Below are positions 31,813-42,556 of a DNA stretch of 64,000 bases, in pieces. The stretch is from Meghimatium bilineatum (Eukaryota; Mollusca; Gastropoda; Stylommatophora; Philomycidae), in assembly GCA_034231615.1 (NCBI GenBank), contig CM067312.1, forward strand, positions 317,501 through 381,500, written 5' to 3'. The notes under the pieces are model-generated. The model saw nothing but the letters and a program-made list of their open reading frames with translations. It did not search any database and was not told where the DNA came from. The number at the start of each line of letters is the position of its first letter. The stretch's first letter is position 1. The position numbers and the translations under genes were made by a program.

Positions 31813-32384
31813 TTATTACTATTACTAGGCAAATTAATAATTACAAATATTCAATGTAAAATATTGTAAATAATAAATAGAAAACAACATTTAAAAAAAT
31901 TAATAAGGACTTACTCTATGGTGCTGTCAAATATGAAACATTGTCAAAAAATTAATAAAAAAAGCAAAGAGACAATGAATAGACTGGCCAAGCATCCAGA
32001 ATATTTGACAAGAATCAGTGAATTTTTTTATATCCAGGTGACTACCATTGTGCTCCTCTGATGACCAAACTCGATGTGTAATTGGGAATCAGAATATTCA
32101 CCAATTTAGGACATTATAGCACTTTCGGATTAACATCCTTCATTAATATAGATAGATATCCTGTTATGTTCTGTCATTTTTTGGTGACTTATGAGACTTC
32201 AATAATGAGCAGGGTGGAAGAGCAAAGATGGAGGCATAGGGAGCAACAATCAAGCAACGTGACATTCCCATGCATCTACTGTGACAGAGCATAGTGCTCA
32301 TGGATTGGTAAATTTAATCATGAGAAGTCCTGCCCTGCTCATTCCACCTTTGGATTTCGCTTATGCTGAACTATCACATTACAT
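31813..32384. other. Intron 5 spacer, no gene
   Basis: AT-rich. A 70-codon frame at 32082-32294 has no recognisable features. Confidence 0.4.
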
Positions 32385-32880
32385 TTTGACATCTTATGAA
32401 TGAGGTGAGGAGTTATACCAATCTATTATATTACATTCTGAGATCTTGTGAATGAGGTGAGGGGTTATGCCGATCTATTACATTACATTCTTAGATCTTG
32501 TGAACGAGGTGAGGGGTTATACCGATCTATTATATTACATTCTGAGATCTTGTGAACGAGGTGAGGGGTTATACCGATCTATTATATTACATTCTGAGAT
32601 CTTGTGAATGAGGTGAGGAGTTATACCGATCTATTACATTACATTCTGAGATCATGTGAATGAGGTGAGGGGTTCTGCCGATCTATTACATTACATTCTG
32701 AGATCTTGTGAACGAGGTGAGGGGTTATACCGATCTATTATATTACATTCTGAGATCTTGTGAATGAGGTGAGGAGTTATACCGATCTATTACATTACAT
32801 TCTGAGATCATGTGAACGAGGTGAGGGGTTCTGCCGATCTATTACATTACATTCTGAGATCTTGTGAATGAGGTCAGGAT
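32385..32880. repeat. ~62-bp minisatellite, about 8 copies
   Basis: Unit with TACATTCTGAGATCTTGTGA, AYGAGGTGAGGGGTTATACC and GATCTATTAYAT. Two variants (ATGAGG and ACGAGG) alternate in blocks, and the block order is itself repeated. Each unit has a strong donor-like string GAG|GTGAGG. Confidence 0.9.
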
Positions 32881-33044
32881 AAGCTTTAGTAGAGTAAATT
32901 CCACTTTGAGGATTTAGCCATTGCAGAGTATCTGTGAAATTTGTGCCAAAACTGCTATCCATCGAACAAAAGAATCTATGCTTGGAAGTCTCACAAGACA
33001 TTCTTGACTTTTAAATTGAAACTCAGATATTCTGAAATAATTCA

Positions 33045-33960
33045 TTAACCTTTAGCACTCTCTAAACAAACAAAAAACAAATTTTCCCCCTGCCACTGGA
33101 TTATTTTTTCAAAATTTGTGTTATTGTTGGCGCTCTTTTCTGAAAACGTGATAACTTTTTTGTTGTTGTAAATATTTAAATAAAATTTGCACATATAAAT
33201 AAAGAATTGAATTCTGCATATATTGGTTTAATTTATGTATGTGTGATACCAGAAGTGTGAGAAATGGGTAAAGATGTTTTTCACAAAAATACATACAAAT
33301 TATAACAAAGTGAAAATAATTATAAAAAAAATAACTTACCTTTATTTTGGAATTGTTTGACAACTCTGTACACTGTAAACCACACATAATTTCTGTAGCA
33401 TTTTTGTTCTTTCATTGCTAAATTATCAAATAATGCTGGGGAACTGTATAAAATATGTAGATTTGCAGTAAAATCGTTCTTGAGTGAAAGCTAGACCTAG
33501 TCATATTTGATGGCACTTCAACAGATTCGATATAAAAGTCTCTGCAAGTCCCAAATCAACATGCCATTCTCCTATATTCTAATGTGAAAGCTAAAGAACT
33601 CTCCATAATTTATCATTTGAACCACAATCCATTATTATTTTATTCAAAATAGGATGAAGCATATTTCTATAAACATGTTTCATCTTCATGTCATCATACC
33701 AGTGTGCAGATGTGGTCAGATTAATTAGATTACTACGAATAATTACTACGTGCTACAAATCACTGTTCAAGATGGACAAGGACAGATGTAGAAATGTGCC
33801 CGCTTCAATTGCGCATGTCTGCGATTGTGTGCATTAACCAATCAGGTTTTGCCACATATTAAAATGTCCCTATGATGTTTGTCAGAAAATTCGGACTCCA
33901 GTATTCGGGATATGCTAATTTTTTGTCAGAAATTTCGGACTATAGCGTGTTAAACATTAA
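33045..33960. mobile_element. piggyBac-like non-autonomous element (TTAA ends)
   Basis: TTAA at 33045-33048 and 33957-33960 bound about 908 bp with degenerate terminal inverted repeats (CCTTTAGCACTCT at the left against TGTTTAACACGCT at the right, read inward). No transposase is seen. Its interior shares ACTTTTTTGTTGTT and ATATAAATAAAGAATT with the element at 37543, so both belong to one family. Confidence 0.7.
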
Positions 33961-34214
33961 CAGTGATTTGTTGGTATTTACATAAACTGAACATTAAAAT
34001 GCAATAGATATGATATGATTTGTGGGTGTTCAGATATGAACATAAAACTCATCACATTGTGAACAATCATTGTTTCCAAGACTAAAAAAACAAGACAGGT
34101 GAAATAGCATGGTCAATGTCATGTTAACCATAGTTCTTTGACAATCATGGTGCATCACAAGATCAAAGCATTGTGAAGGAATACTTCCTGAAACTCAATA
34201 ATAATTATGTGCAG
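33961..34214. other. Intron 5 spacer, no gene
   Basis: AT-rich single-copy sequence between the piggyBac-like element and the LINE; nothing recognised. Confidence 0.4.
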
Positions 34215-34372
34215 GAAAAATGACTGGATACTTTGGTAACCAAGCACTAGTAGCATCATCATCAGAAGAACTACAAAGACAGATAGATTACATCAAACAC
34301 ACCATACCTTTAACATGAAGATAAATGTAGAAAAGACCAAAGTAATGAAGATAGGAAGAACAGAAAGAAACA

Positions 34373-34485
<113 letters not shown>

Positions 34486-34974
34486 AAAACAACAGACTTA
34501 ACCAAGTGACAGAATTCACATACCTAGGAAGTAATATAACAACAGACTGCAAGAGCAGCAAAAAAATACACAATAGATGTAGTAAAGCATACCAAGCCCT
34601 AGGACAAATGACATCAATCTTCACAAACAAAAACATAGATTTAAACACCAAAATAACACTATTCAAAACAATTATTATGCCAACTCTGTGCTACCAAAGC
34701 CAAACATGGACAATGACAGCACAAGACAAACATAAACTTGTGACAGCTGAAATGGCATGCTTATGCAGAATCCTAGGAATATCGCTAAGAGACAGGATGA
34801 GGAAGGAAGACATTCGACAAAAAACCGGCACCACCCCAATCTTAGAATACATCAAGAGACAACAGATCAATTGGTTTGCACACAGCAGCAGACTACCATC
34901 AGACAGCATACCACAGCAAGCTATGCAACATAGATACAGTGAAGGCAGACTGAGAGGCTGACCACGAAAATGAT

Positions 34975-35340
34975 CAATCTATCTATCTATATGCTGTGGT
35001 CCTTGTTTGCCTTGCGGCATCAGGAGTGGAAGAGTTCTCTGGAGATGGCCTTCTTGTGCGCTGTTTGTAAGCTTGTTCCTGTGGCTTCTTTGATTTCTGT
35101 GATCCATCTTTTACATGGTCTGCCTCTGGCTTTATAACCGTTATGTCTATGTATCATGGCCATTTGTGGCATGCTATCTGTCGGTAGTCTGGAAGCATGT
35201 GAAAACTACTTGATCTGTTGTCTTTTGATGTGTATCAATACTGGTATTGTTTTGGTTATCTGTCTGATGTTATCATTTCTAATTCTATCTCTTAATGACA
35301 CTCCGAGTATTCTTCGTAGACATGAAACACACTGCTCATA
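34975..35340 (-). mobile_element. LINE family B copy nested in LINE family B, 9-bp target duplication
   Basis: The reverse strand carries the same C-terminal region as the surrounding copy (RRILGVSLRDRIRN; ARGRPCKRWITEIKEATG) with an ATAGATAGATAG tail at its left end. GAAAATGAT is at 34966-34974 and 35341-35349. 366 bp, strongly 5'-truncated. Confidence 0.85.
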
Positions 35341-35475
35341 GAAAATGATAGATCACTGAAATAAAAGAGTCAACAAATTCCACAATATACGCAGCACACA
35401 AGAGGGCTGTCTCCAGAAAACTCTTCTACCTCTGACGCCAAAAGGCAACAAAGGGTTTCAGCGAATAGATAGACT

Positions 35476-35699
35476 TCGGGAACAGAAATTTGACTGCTTC
35501 ATCATAAAAATGCACCTGCAAATTATTCGCACAAGAGTCACACAACATTGTCTATGTTTATCTGGCTACATATTCTTCAATCATGTCTACTTATGAATTT
35601 GGGCAGTTTTAAAAGTGGAAAGGTAATGATGGAAATGACCTGATTTGAGTACAAGGGTACAGTATGCAAAACCCAACAGTCCAAATGTACTCTATTCAA
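35476..35699. other. Spacer, no gene
   Basis: Nothing recognised between the LINE tail and the next low-copy repeat. Confidence 0.4.
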
Positions 35700-35825
35700 T
35701 GGATAGAATGCTGGAATTATGTGCTCTGTCCTGAGGTGATTGAAGAAATGCTGGAAGTATGTGCTGTGTCCCAAGGTGATTGAAGAAATGCTGGAAGTAT
35801 GAGCTCTGCCCCAAGGTGAATACTT
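35700..35825. repeat. ~43-bp repeat, three copies
   Basis: GATTGAAGAAATGCTGGAAG with TATGTGCTCTGTCCCAAGGT, three near-identical units. Confidence 0.75.
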
Positions 35826-36019
35826 TGAAGGGGATTTGAGTTTAAGACCTACAGTTGAGCAACATAATTGTTTAGATACCAGGATCATATAAGTTTTTGC
35901 TAGTTTCATATATTAGTACAAATATTCACATGTCAGATGTTAATAAAAATCAAATTTATACACTTGTTATATATAGCAGTTATAATATTATCTTTTGATG
36001 AAACATGATCAAATACTTG

Positions 36020-36530
36020 TTCATGGTACAGTCTACTGTTCAATTGTTCCTAGTACAGTCTACCATTCAAATGTTAATGGTACAGTCTACCAGTCAGATA
36101 TTGCTGGTACAATCTACCAGTCAGATATTCCTGGTACAGTCTACCATTCAGTTGTTCCTGGTACGGTCTACCAATCAGTTGTTATTGGTAGTCTATTATT
36201 AAATTGGTATAGGTACAGTCTACCCTTCAACTGTTATTGATAGTGTACCATTCAGTTATCATTGCTACAGTCAACCATTCAACTGTTATTGCTACGATCT
36301 ACCATTCAATTGTTATTGCTAGTCTACCATTCAATTGTTATTGGTACAATCTACAATTCAATTGTTATTGTTACAATATACAATTAAATTATTATTGGTG
36401 CAGTCTACCATTCAAGTGTTTGTTCAGTCTACCATTCAATTGTTATTGATACAACCTACCGTTCATTTGTTATTGGTACAAGCTACCATTAAATTGTTAT
36501 TGGTACGGTCTACCATTAAATTGTATAGCT
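36020..36530. repeat. ~26-bp minisatellite before exon F, about 19 copies
   Basis: Unit with CTACCATTCAATTGTTATTG and GTACAGT, with many point variants. It ends about 135 bp before the exon F acceptor. Confidence 0.88.
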
Positions 36531-36666
36531 GATACTAGCTATGATTGCCTCTGAGTTATAATAGCATGTGTTTTTATTTAAGAAAACTGACAATAGATAG
36601 ATAACTTGCTAATGACAGGCAGTTCATGTATTTCTGAATTTATTTCCCATGTCATGTTTCTTTCAG

Positions 36667-36764
36667 ATTTACCAATAACACGAGAGTCATTCATCAATAT
36701 GCCAACTGATGGTGTAGACAGTCATGTGCTGGGATTTGACATTCATGTGGCACATGAAAAGCAG
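36667..36764 (+). CDS. Exon F: 33-residue segment
   Basis: Acceptor TTTCTTTCAG|AT, phase 1 in, phase 0 out, donor GCAG|GTAATG. It encodes DLPITRESFINMPTD followed by a Val/His-rich half (VLGFDIHVAHEKQ). No domain assigned. Phase and clean splice sites support it, and it continues into the Arg/Glu-rich exon G. Confidence 0.68.
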
Positions 36765-37542
36765 GTAATGAGAGTAATACAAATATATGGCATAGTGGCA
36801 GAATAGATATATTGCATTAATTAGAGAGTATATAAATATGGTATAGTGATAGAATAGATATGTTATGTATTAATTAGAGAGTAGATATATAGTATAATGA
36901 TAGAATAGATATGATATGTCAATGTGCTAATTAGAGAGTAGATATGACATAGTGACATAATAGATATGATATGTATTAATTAGAGAGTAGATATATAGTA
37001 TAATGATAGAATAGAAATGATATGTCAATGTGCTAATTAGAGAGTAGATATGACATAGTGACATAATAGATATGATATGTATTAATTAGAGAGTAGATAT
37101 ATGGTATAGTGACAGAATAAACATGTATTAATTAGAGAGTAGATATATGGTATAGTGACAGAATAAACATGTATTAATTAGAGAGTAGATATATGGTATA
37201 GTGACAGAATATATATGTATTAATTAGAGAGTAGATATATGGTATAGTGACAGAATATATATGTATTAATTAGAGAGTAGATATATGGTATAGTGACAGA
37301 ATATATATGTATTAATTAGAGAGTAGATATATGGTATAGTGACATAATGGATATAATTTAATTAGAGACTTATGGTTATAGTGACAGAATAGATTTGATA
37401 TGTGTTAATGAGAGAGTAGATATATGGTATAGTGACAGCATAGATATGATTTCATTATAGAGTAGGTATATGGTATAGTAAAAGAATAGATATAATTTAA
37501 TTAGAGAGTAAATATATGGTATAGTGACAGAATTGATGTGAT
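36765..37542. repeat. ~52-bp minisatellite that starts with the splice donor of exon F
   Basis: Intron 6 opens GTAATGAGAGTAATAC...ATATGGCATAGTG, and the array unit is TTAATTAGAGAGTAGATATA with TGGTATAGTGACAGAATA, so the first unit contains the donor. About 15 copies lie here, continuing at 38276-38402 beyond the piggyBac-like element. Confidence 0.85.
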
Positions 37543-38275
37543 TTAACCTTTAGCGCGTTAGTTTACAATTACGTAATATTCTCCGCTGACTGCCACGGCT
37601 AGGTTTTCGCAATCGTTGGTGGCTGTTTTGAAATCACGGTAACTTTTTTGTTGTTACAGATATTTAAATAATTTTTGCACATATAAATAAAGAATTAAAT
37701 TCTGCATATATTGGTGTAAGTTTTGTTTGTGTGTGTGTGATATGAGACATGTGAGAAAGTGATAAAGTCAAATTTAGACCTATCTCGATCTAGACCTACC
37801 ATATTTTTGATTGCTCGTAAGCTGTGAAATCTGTTGAATATTATATATTTAACATAATGGAAACACTGGAATACTTTAATAATCACAAATGAAGAAATTA
37901 CCTTTGATAATTTGCTAATTTCCAGCTGTTTAAACATTAATTTCACTGGATATACTATTAGCAAATAGTATAATAAACACAATTCATTGTCTTGTTGCTT
38001 CAACACAATGCAGAAAACCACAAATTCCTCGAATTTCCATGACAAAATCACTTCATATTGGCTTTAGTGCCATTTTAAACAAAATGGCCATAAAATTTCT
38101 ACCCAAGTTACCATCTGATTCTGTCAAAAAGTTACAAAATTTTAGGAATTGGTTTTTTTCGTTCGCCATCGGGTTTTCCGAATCGGGCGGTAGATTTCGA
38201 CTTCAGCGACCAATATATGGCAAATTCCAGTGAAATTCTTCGCCCAAATTGTATACATAGCATGCTAAAGGTTAA
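37543..38275. mobile_element. piggyBac-like non-autonomous element inserted at a TTAA of the minisatellite
   Basis: TTAA at 37543-37546 and 38272-38275. Terminal inverted repeats are CCTTTAGC plus GCG at the left and CCTTTAGC plus ATG at the right, read inward. 725 bp with no transposase. The left end also has CTGACTGCCACGG, typical of piggyBac-like termini. Neighbouring repeat units read TGATTTAATTAGAG, so the uninterrupted target is visible in the same array. Confidence 0.85.
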
Positions 38276-38402
38276 TTAGAGTGTAGATATATGTCATAGT
38301 GACATAACAGATGTGATTTAATTAGAGAGTAGATATATGCATAATAACAGAATAGATATGATATGTATTAATAAGAGAGTAGATATATGATATAGTGAAA
38401 GA
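38276..38402. repeat. ~52-bp minisatellite, right part
   Basis: About two and a half further units of the array of 36765-37542. Confidence 0.8.
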
Positions 38403-38588
38403 ATCATCATTATTATGCTGTCTTCGCAATGAAGGTTGGCAGCAACAGGCCTCCAACATTCCTGTCTCTTGTCTTTGTGTTGCACTCTGCTAAACTGTAA
38501 CCTGTCCATCTCACAATGTTACTCTCTCACTTTTACCTCTGCTTCCCTCTTGATCGTCCCACCTCAACGTCACCCTCAAGTAATGTGC
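38403..38588 (-). mobile_element. RTE-like LINE, 3'-terminal scrap
   Basis: Reverse strand of the last ~180 bp of the RTE family seen at 19893-20080 (same non-coding match and CAT-type tail at 38404-38415). It abuts another LINE at 38589. Confidence 0.6.
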
Positions 38589-40060
38589 TGTCTATTGCCG
38601 CATTGCCCGCCAATAAATCAGCTCTCTCGTTTTCTCTGACCCCAGCATGACCAGGGCATTATATCCATGTAATGCTCTGGACAACTAAGTTGTTCAATAA
38701 GTCCCACCATTATTTTCTTAGCATGAACTTTTCTATCTTGTGCAACATGCTTCGAGAGTCTGTGAGTATTACCGAGTGTGTTGATGTATCAGTTATCAAC
38801 CAATTAAGTGCTGCTGAAACTCCCTCTATCTCCATCCTCATGCTCAATTAGACAGAATATGCTGAAGATTTCTCAACCAACTTCACGCCATTTCTATAGG
38901 CAATAAAACCCCAATCACTTTTATTTGTTTCTGTTAACAGAGCTATATGTGTATATAATTATGTCTTGTGGTTTCGAGTGTAGTTGGGCGAGTTCGTGCA
39001 CTGTGTCCTGAACCCTAACATCCGTGCATTTTCGACACACTTTATCTAGTTGTATTATTACTTTAGTCAGTGATTTCTTCTCAGTGTCTACCTCCACCCA
39101 TTCACTACAATTTTCAATTTCTTCCAATTCACATGCTCTTCGCAGTGTGTCTTCGGCCTCTGCCATCCATGATCTGCCACGCTTAATTTATTTTCCCTTT
39201 GACTCATCTAGATGTTGGTGTAATGGGCAGTGGTTGTATTCTGTCACTTTAGTGTATGACCTAACTTGTGCTACCTGATGTCGCACTCTAATGCTGGGGA
39301 GATCAAGCAGAAATCTCATAGCAGAGATGAGTATCACAGTACCGCTCTCATTGCCTCATTTTGGACTTTTTCCAAAATATTGACTTGTGTCTGTAACAAT
39401 GTTAGTAGAACAAGGCCATAATCTATGACAGATTGCAGAAGCATCACTTGCAGAAGCATAAAAAGTACACATTGCTGCATGTCGAAGGTCGCTATAACCT
39501 TAATAACACTGATCCCTCTTTTAACCTTCTGAATCATATTTGTGATGTGTTTGTTGAATTAGAGACTTCTATCAAAGATTATCCCAAGATATTTAAGGTC
39601 CTGTTCTCTTTCTATGAATGAGCCCATGCAACTAACAGCTGGCAGTGTGTCATTGACCAGATTATTATTTAAGGAGTACCAGACAACCTTTGCTTTTGAG
39701 GGATTGATCACAGCGTTGTATGTTATGCACCATATTAACAATTGATCTAGTCCATTCTGTACACTGTCAGCAATATCTGTTCTCTTCCTGCCCATGTTGT
39801 ATAGTAGGATATCATCAGTGTATGTTAGAACTCTACAATTGCTGAAGGTTTGCAATTGAGCAATTCTCAATGTATATACATTAAACAGTACTGGGGACAG
39901 AAGAGATCCTTGTGGCAGACCAGGTGCTATTGTTCTGAACACATACGTCCAGGTTCCACACCTCAGAGCGACTTTTCTACAGATTGGAACATTTGCTCTC
40001 CAGAGTATGATCCAGGAGTGGATATCTTGTTCTCTCTGACAGCATAACAGCAAACAAAAT
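38589..40060 (-). mobile_element. RNase H-type LINE, RT to RNase H, decayed
   Basis: Reverse strand: RT at 39559-40053 (GLPQGSLLSPVLFNVYT, then LTYTDDILLYNMG with YTDD in place of YADD; INPSKAKVVW; DLKYLGIIF) and RNase H at 38700-39170 (IIIYTYSSVNRNK, where the first catalytic Asp of TDSS is Tyr). Frames are broken by several stops. Same family as the twin-primed copy at 52312 and the tail at 44171. Confidence 0.75.
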
Positions 40061-40078
40061 AAAACCTCAAAATAAATT

Positions 40079-42190
40079 TGTTGTGGAAACTATCACGGAT
40101 ATTTGCAATAATATATATGAAACAGGTCACATACTTTGAGACTTGACATCATCAATATTTATACCACTACCTAAGAAGTCCAGGGCTGTAGACTGTACAG
40201 AATATAGAACAATAAGTTTAATGAGCCATCTAACTAAAATACTACTCAAGATAATGCATGAAAGAATTAAGAACAAGATAGACATTGAGGTCGGTGAAGA
40301 GAAATTCAGTTTTAGGAAAAACAAAGGAACCAGAAAAGCTATACTTAGTATTCAACTGTTGATAGAGAAATATATATAAGTAAAAAAAGTATCTATATTT
40401 GCTTCATAGACTACAGCAAGGCTTAGAGTCTAACATGAAAAATTTATCAAATGTCTTCAAGAAATAGGCATAGATGGAATAGACATCAGACATATTAGAA
40501 ATATATATTGGGAACAGACTACATAAATAAGGTGTGAAAACAGCTACTCACCATACATAGAAATAAGAAGAGGGGTAAGACAAGGATGTATTTTATCACT
40601 CAGCTGATTTAATATCTACACATCATCATCATCATCAGGTGCCATGCCGGGTGGCGTAGGCGGTCATGGCTCTCCACAGCTCTCTGTCCACAGTATTATG
40701 TATCAAAGTCGTTGTTGTTTCTTTGCCGTGCCAGGTTGTCAAACTGTCTAATATTTTCTCACGTTGTCGCCCTCTGTCTCTGGTGCCTTCAATCTTGCCT
40801 GTTGTGATTATGTTCTCTAAACCTGCCTGTCTCATGAAGTGGCCAAAAAAAGAAGATTGCCTTTTTCTTATATTGTTGATTAAGGTCCGTTTCGCATTTA
40901 ACTCTTTTAACACCTCTACATTAGTTTTTCTGGCAGTCCATGGTATTCTCAGCATTCTTCTATAGTACCACATCTCTGTTGCCTCCAATCTCCCACTTTC
41001 CAGTTTGTTTATTGTCCAAGACTCGCACCCATATGTTAGTATAGGGGTTATATAACACTGCAGAACTCTCTTTCTCACCACTAATGACAAGGTCATATTA
41101 CACAGTATATTTTTCATTTTTCTGAATGTTGTTTTTGCCTGTCCTATTCTGCATCTTATTTCTGTTGAACTTCTTCCATCTGCTGTTATAATTGTACCTA
41201 GATATTTGAATTGGTGGACCTGTTTTAATACTATATCATTCACTATGATCTTGCAAGGTATGTTATTTTCTTTCTTAGAAATAACCATTACTTCTGTTTT
41301 CTTGATATTTAGGAAGAGGCCTTTCTCTTTGCTTTCTGTAATATCTACACAGAGAATATATTTAAACATATAGAAGGAATGCCAGGACTCAAGATCAGTG
41401 GGAAAATAATAAACAACCTGAGATATGTCAATGACACTGTTCTTTTAGCAGAAAGTGAACACGAACTACAAAGAATAATAGATCAAGTCATTAAATCGTG
41501 TAAAGAATATGGGCTGGATATAAATATTAAAAAAAACAACCAAAAACAATGATAATCAGCAAAGTCACAGAAGAGCAGGTGCTAAGCATAAACATACATG
41601 AAAATTACAACAAGTAAAACATTATCAATATATTGGACACATAGTCACAAATCATGGCAAATGTGAAACAGAAGTTAAAACGAGCATAGGAATAGCTAAA
41701 AGTACTTTCAATGACATTAGGAAAATATTAACATCTAAACAAATTACAGTATTAAAAATTAGAATTATAAAATGTTACATCTATTCTATATCAATGTATG
41801 GCTCAGATATATGGTCACTAAACAAACAATTAGAAGACAGAATTGATGCCTTTGAGATGTGGATATATAGAAAAATAGGGAGAACCTCATGGAAAGAGAA
41901 GAAATAAAAAAAAGAGGTGCTAACAGCACTAAATATGAAGAAAGAATTAATTAAAGGAAATAAAGTTCAGGCAAATAAAATATTTTGGATACATTAAAAA
42001 ACATGACACCTTATTGAAGACCTTACTTGAGGGTAAAGTCAAAGGGAAGTGAGCAAGAGGCAGGCAGATATACAAGTGGGAGAGTAACATCATAAGATGA
42101 ACTGGTTACAGTCTAGTAGATTGCACCACCAAAACAAGTCATGGGATATTGGAGATCTGTTGCAGCCAACCTTCATAATGGAGACTGTAC
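40079..42190 (+). mobile_element. RTE/BovB-like LINE, RT to 3' end, split by another RTE
   Basis: Forward strand: RT fingers at 40143-40379 (SIFIPLPKKSRAVDCTEYRT; the expected QFGFRKNKGT is present as KFSFRKNKGT), then an interrupted palm, resuming at 41352 (LKISGKIINNLRYVNDTVLL, where the catalytic YADD reads YVND), then thumb and C-terminus to GATGATGATTA near 42185. Numerous frameshifts. Same family as 19893-21685. Confidence 0.78.
40623..41338 (-). mobile_element. Different RTE subfamily nested in the RTE copy, 13-bp target duplication
   Basis: A single open reverse frame (40635-41369) covers the RT thumb and C-terminal domain: LFLNIKKTEVMVIS, FKYLGTIITADGRSSTEI, YRRMLRIPWTARKTNVEVL, KIEGTRDRGRQR and ELWRAMTAYATRHGT. 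The CATCATCATCATCATCA tail is at the left. TAATATCTACACA lies at 40610-40622 and 41339-41351. It is intact over its 716 bp, so it is younger than its host element. Confidence 0.9.
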
Positions 42191-42194
42191 TTGA

Positions 42195-42547
42195 TGATGA
42201 TTAATGATATGATAGATATATAGTAATGATATGGAAGATTTATAGTAATTGTATAGTAGATGTGTGGTAATGATATAGTAGATGTGTGGTAATGATATAG
42301 TAGATGTGTGGAAATGATATTGTAGATGTCTGGTAATGATATAGTTGATGTGTAGTAATGATATAGTAGATGTGTAGTAATGATATAGTAGATGTGTAGT
42401 AATGATATAGTAGATGTGTGGTAATGATATAGTTGATGTGTGGTAATGATATAGTTGATGTCTGGTAATGATATAGTAGATGCATGGTAATGATATAGTA
42501 GATGCATGGTATGATTTATGGTAATGATATATACAGATGGTTATAAT
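42195..42547. repeat. ~23-bp minisatellite, left part
   Basis: About 15 copies of TGATATAGTAGATGTGTGGTAA and variants. It is interrupted by the 4.5-kb LINE and continues in related form after 47086. Confidence 0.85.
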
Positions 42548-42556
42548 ATGATAGAT

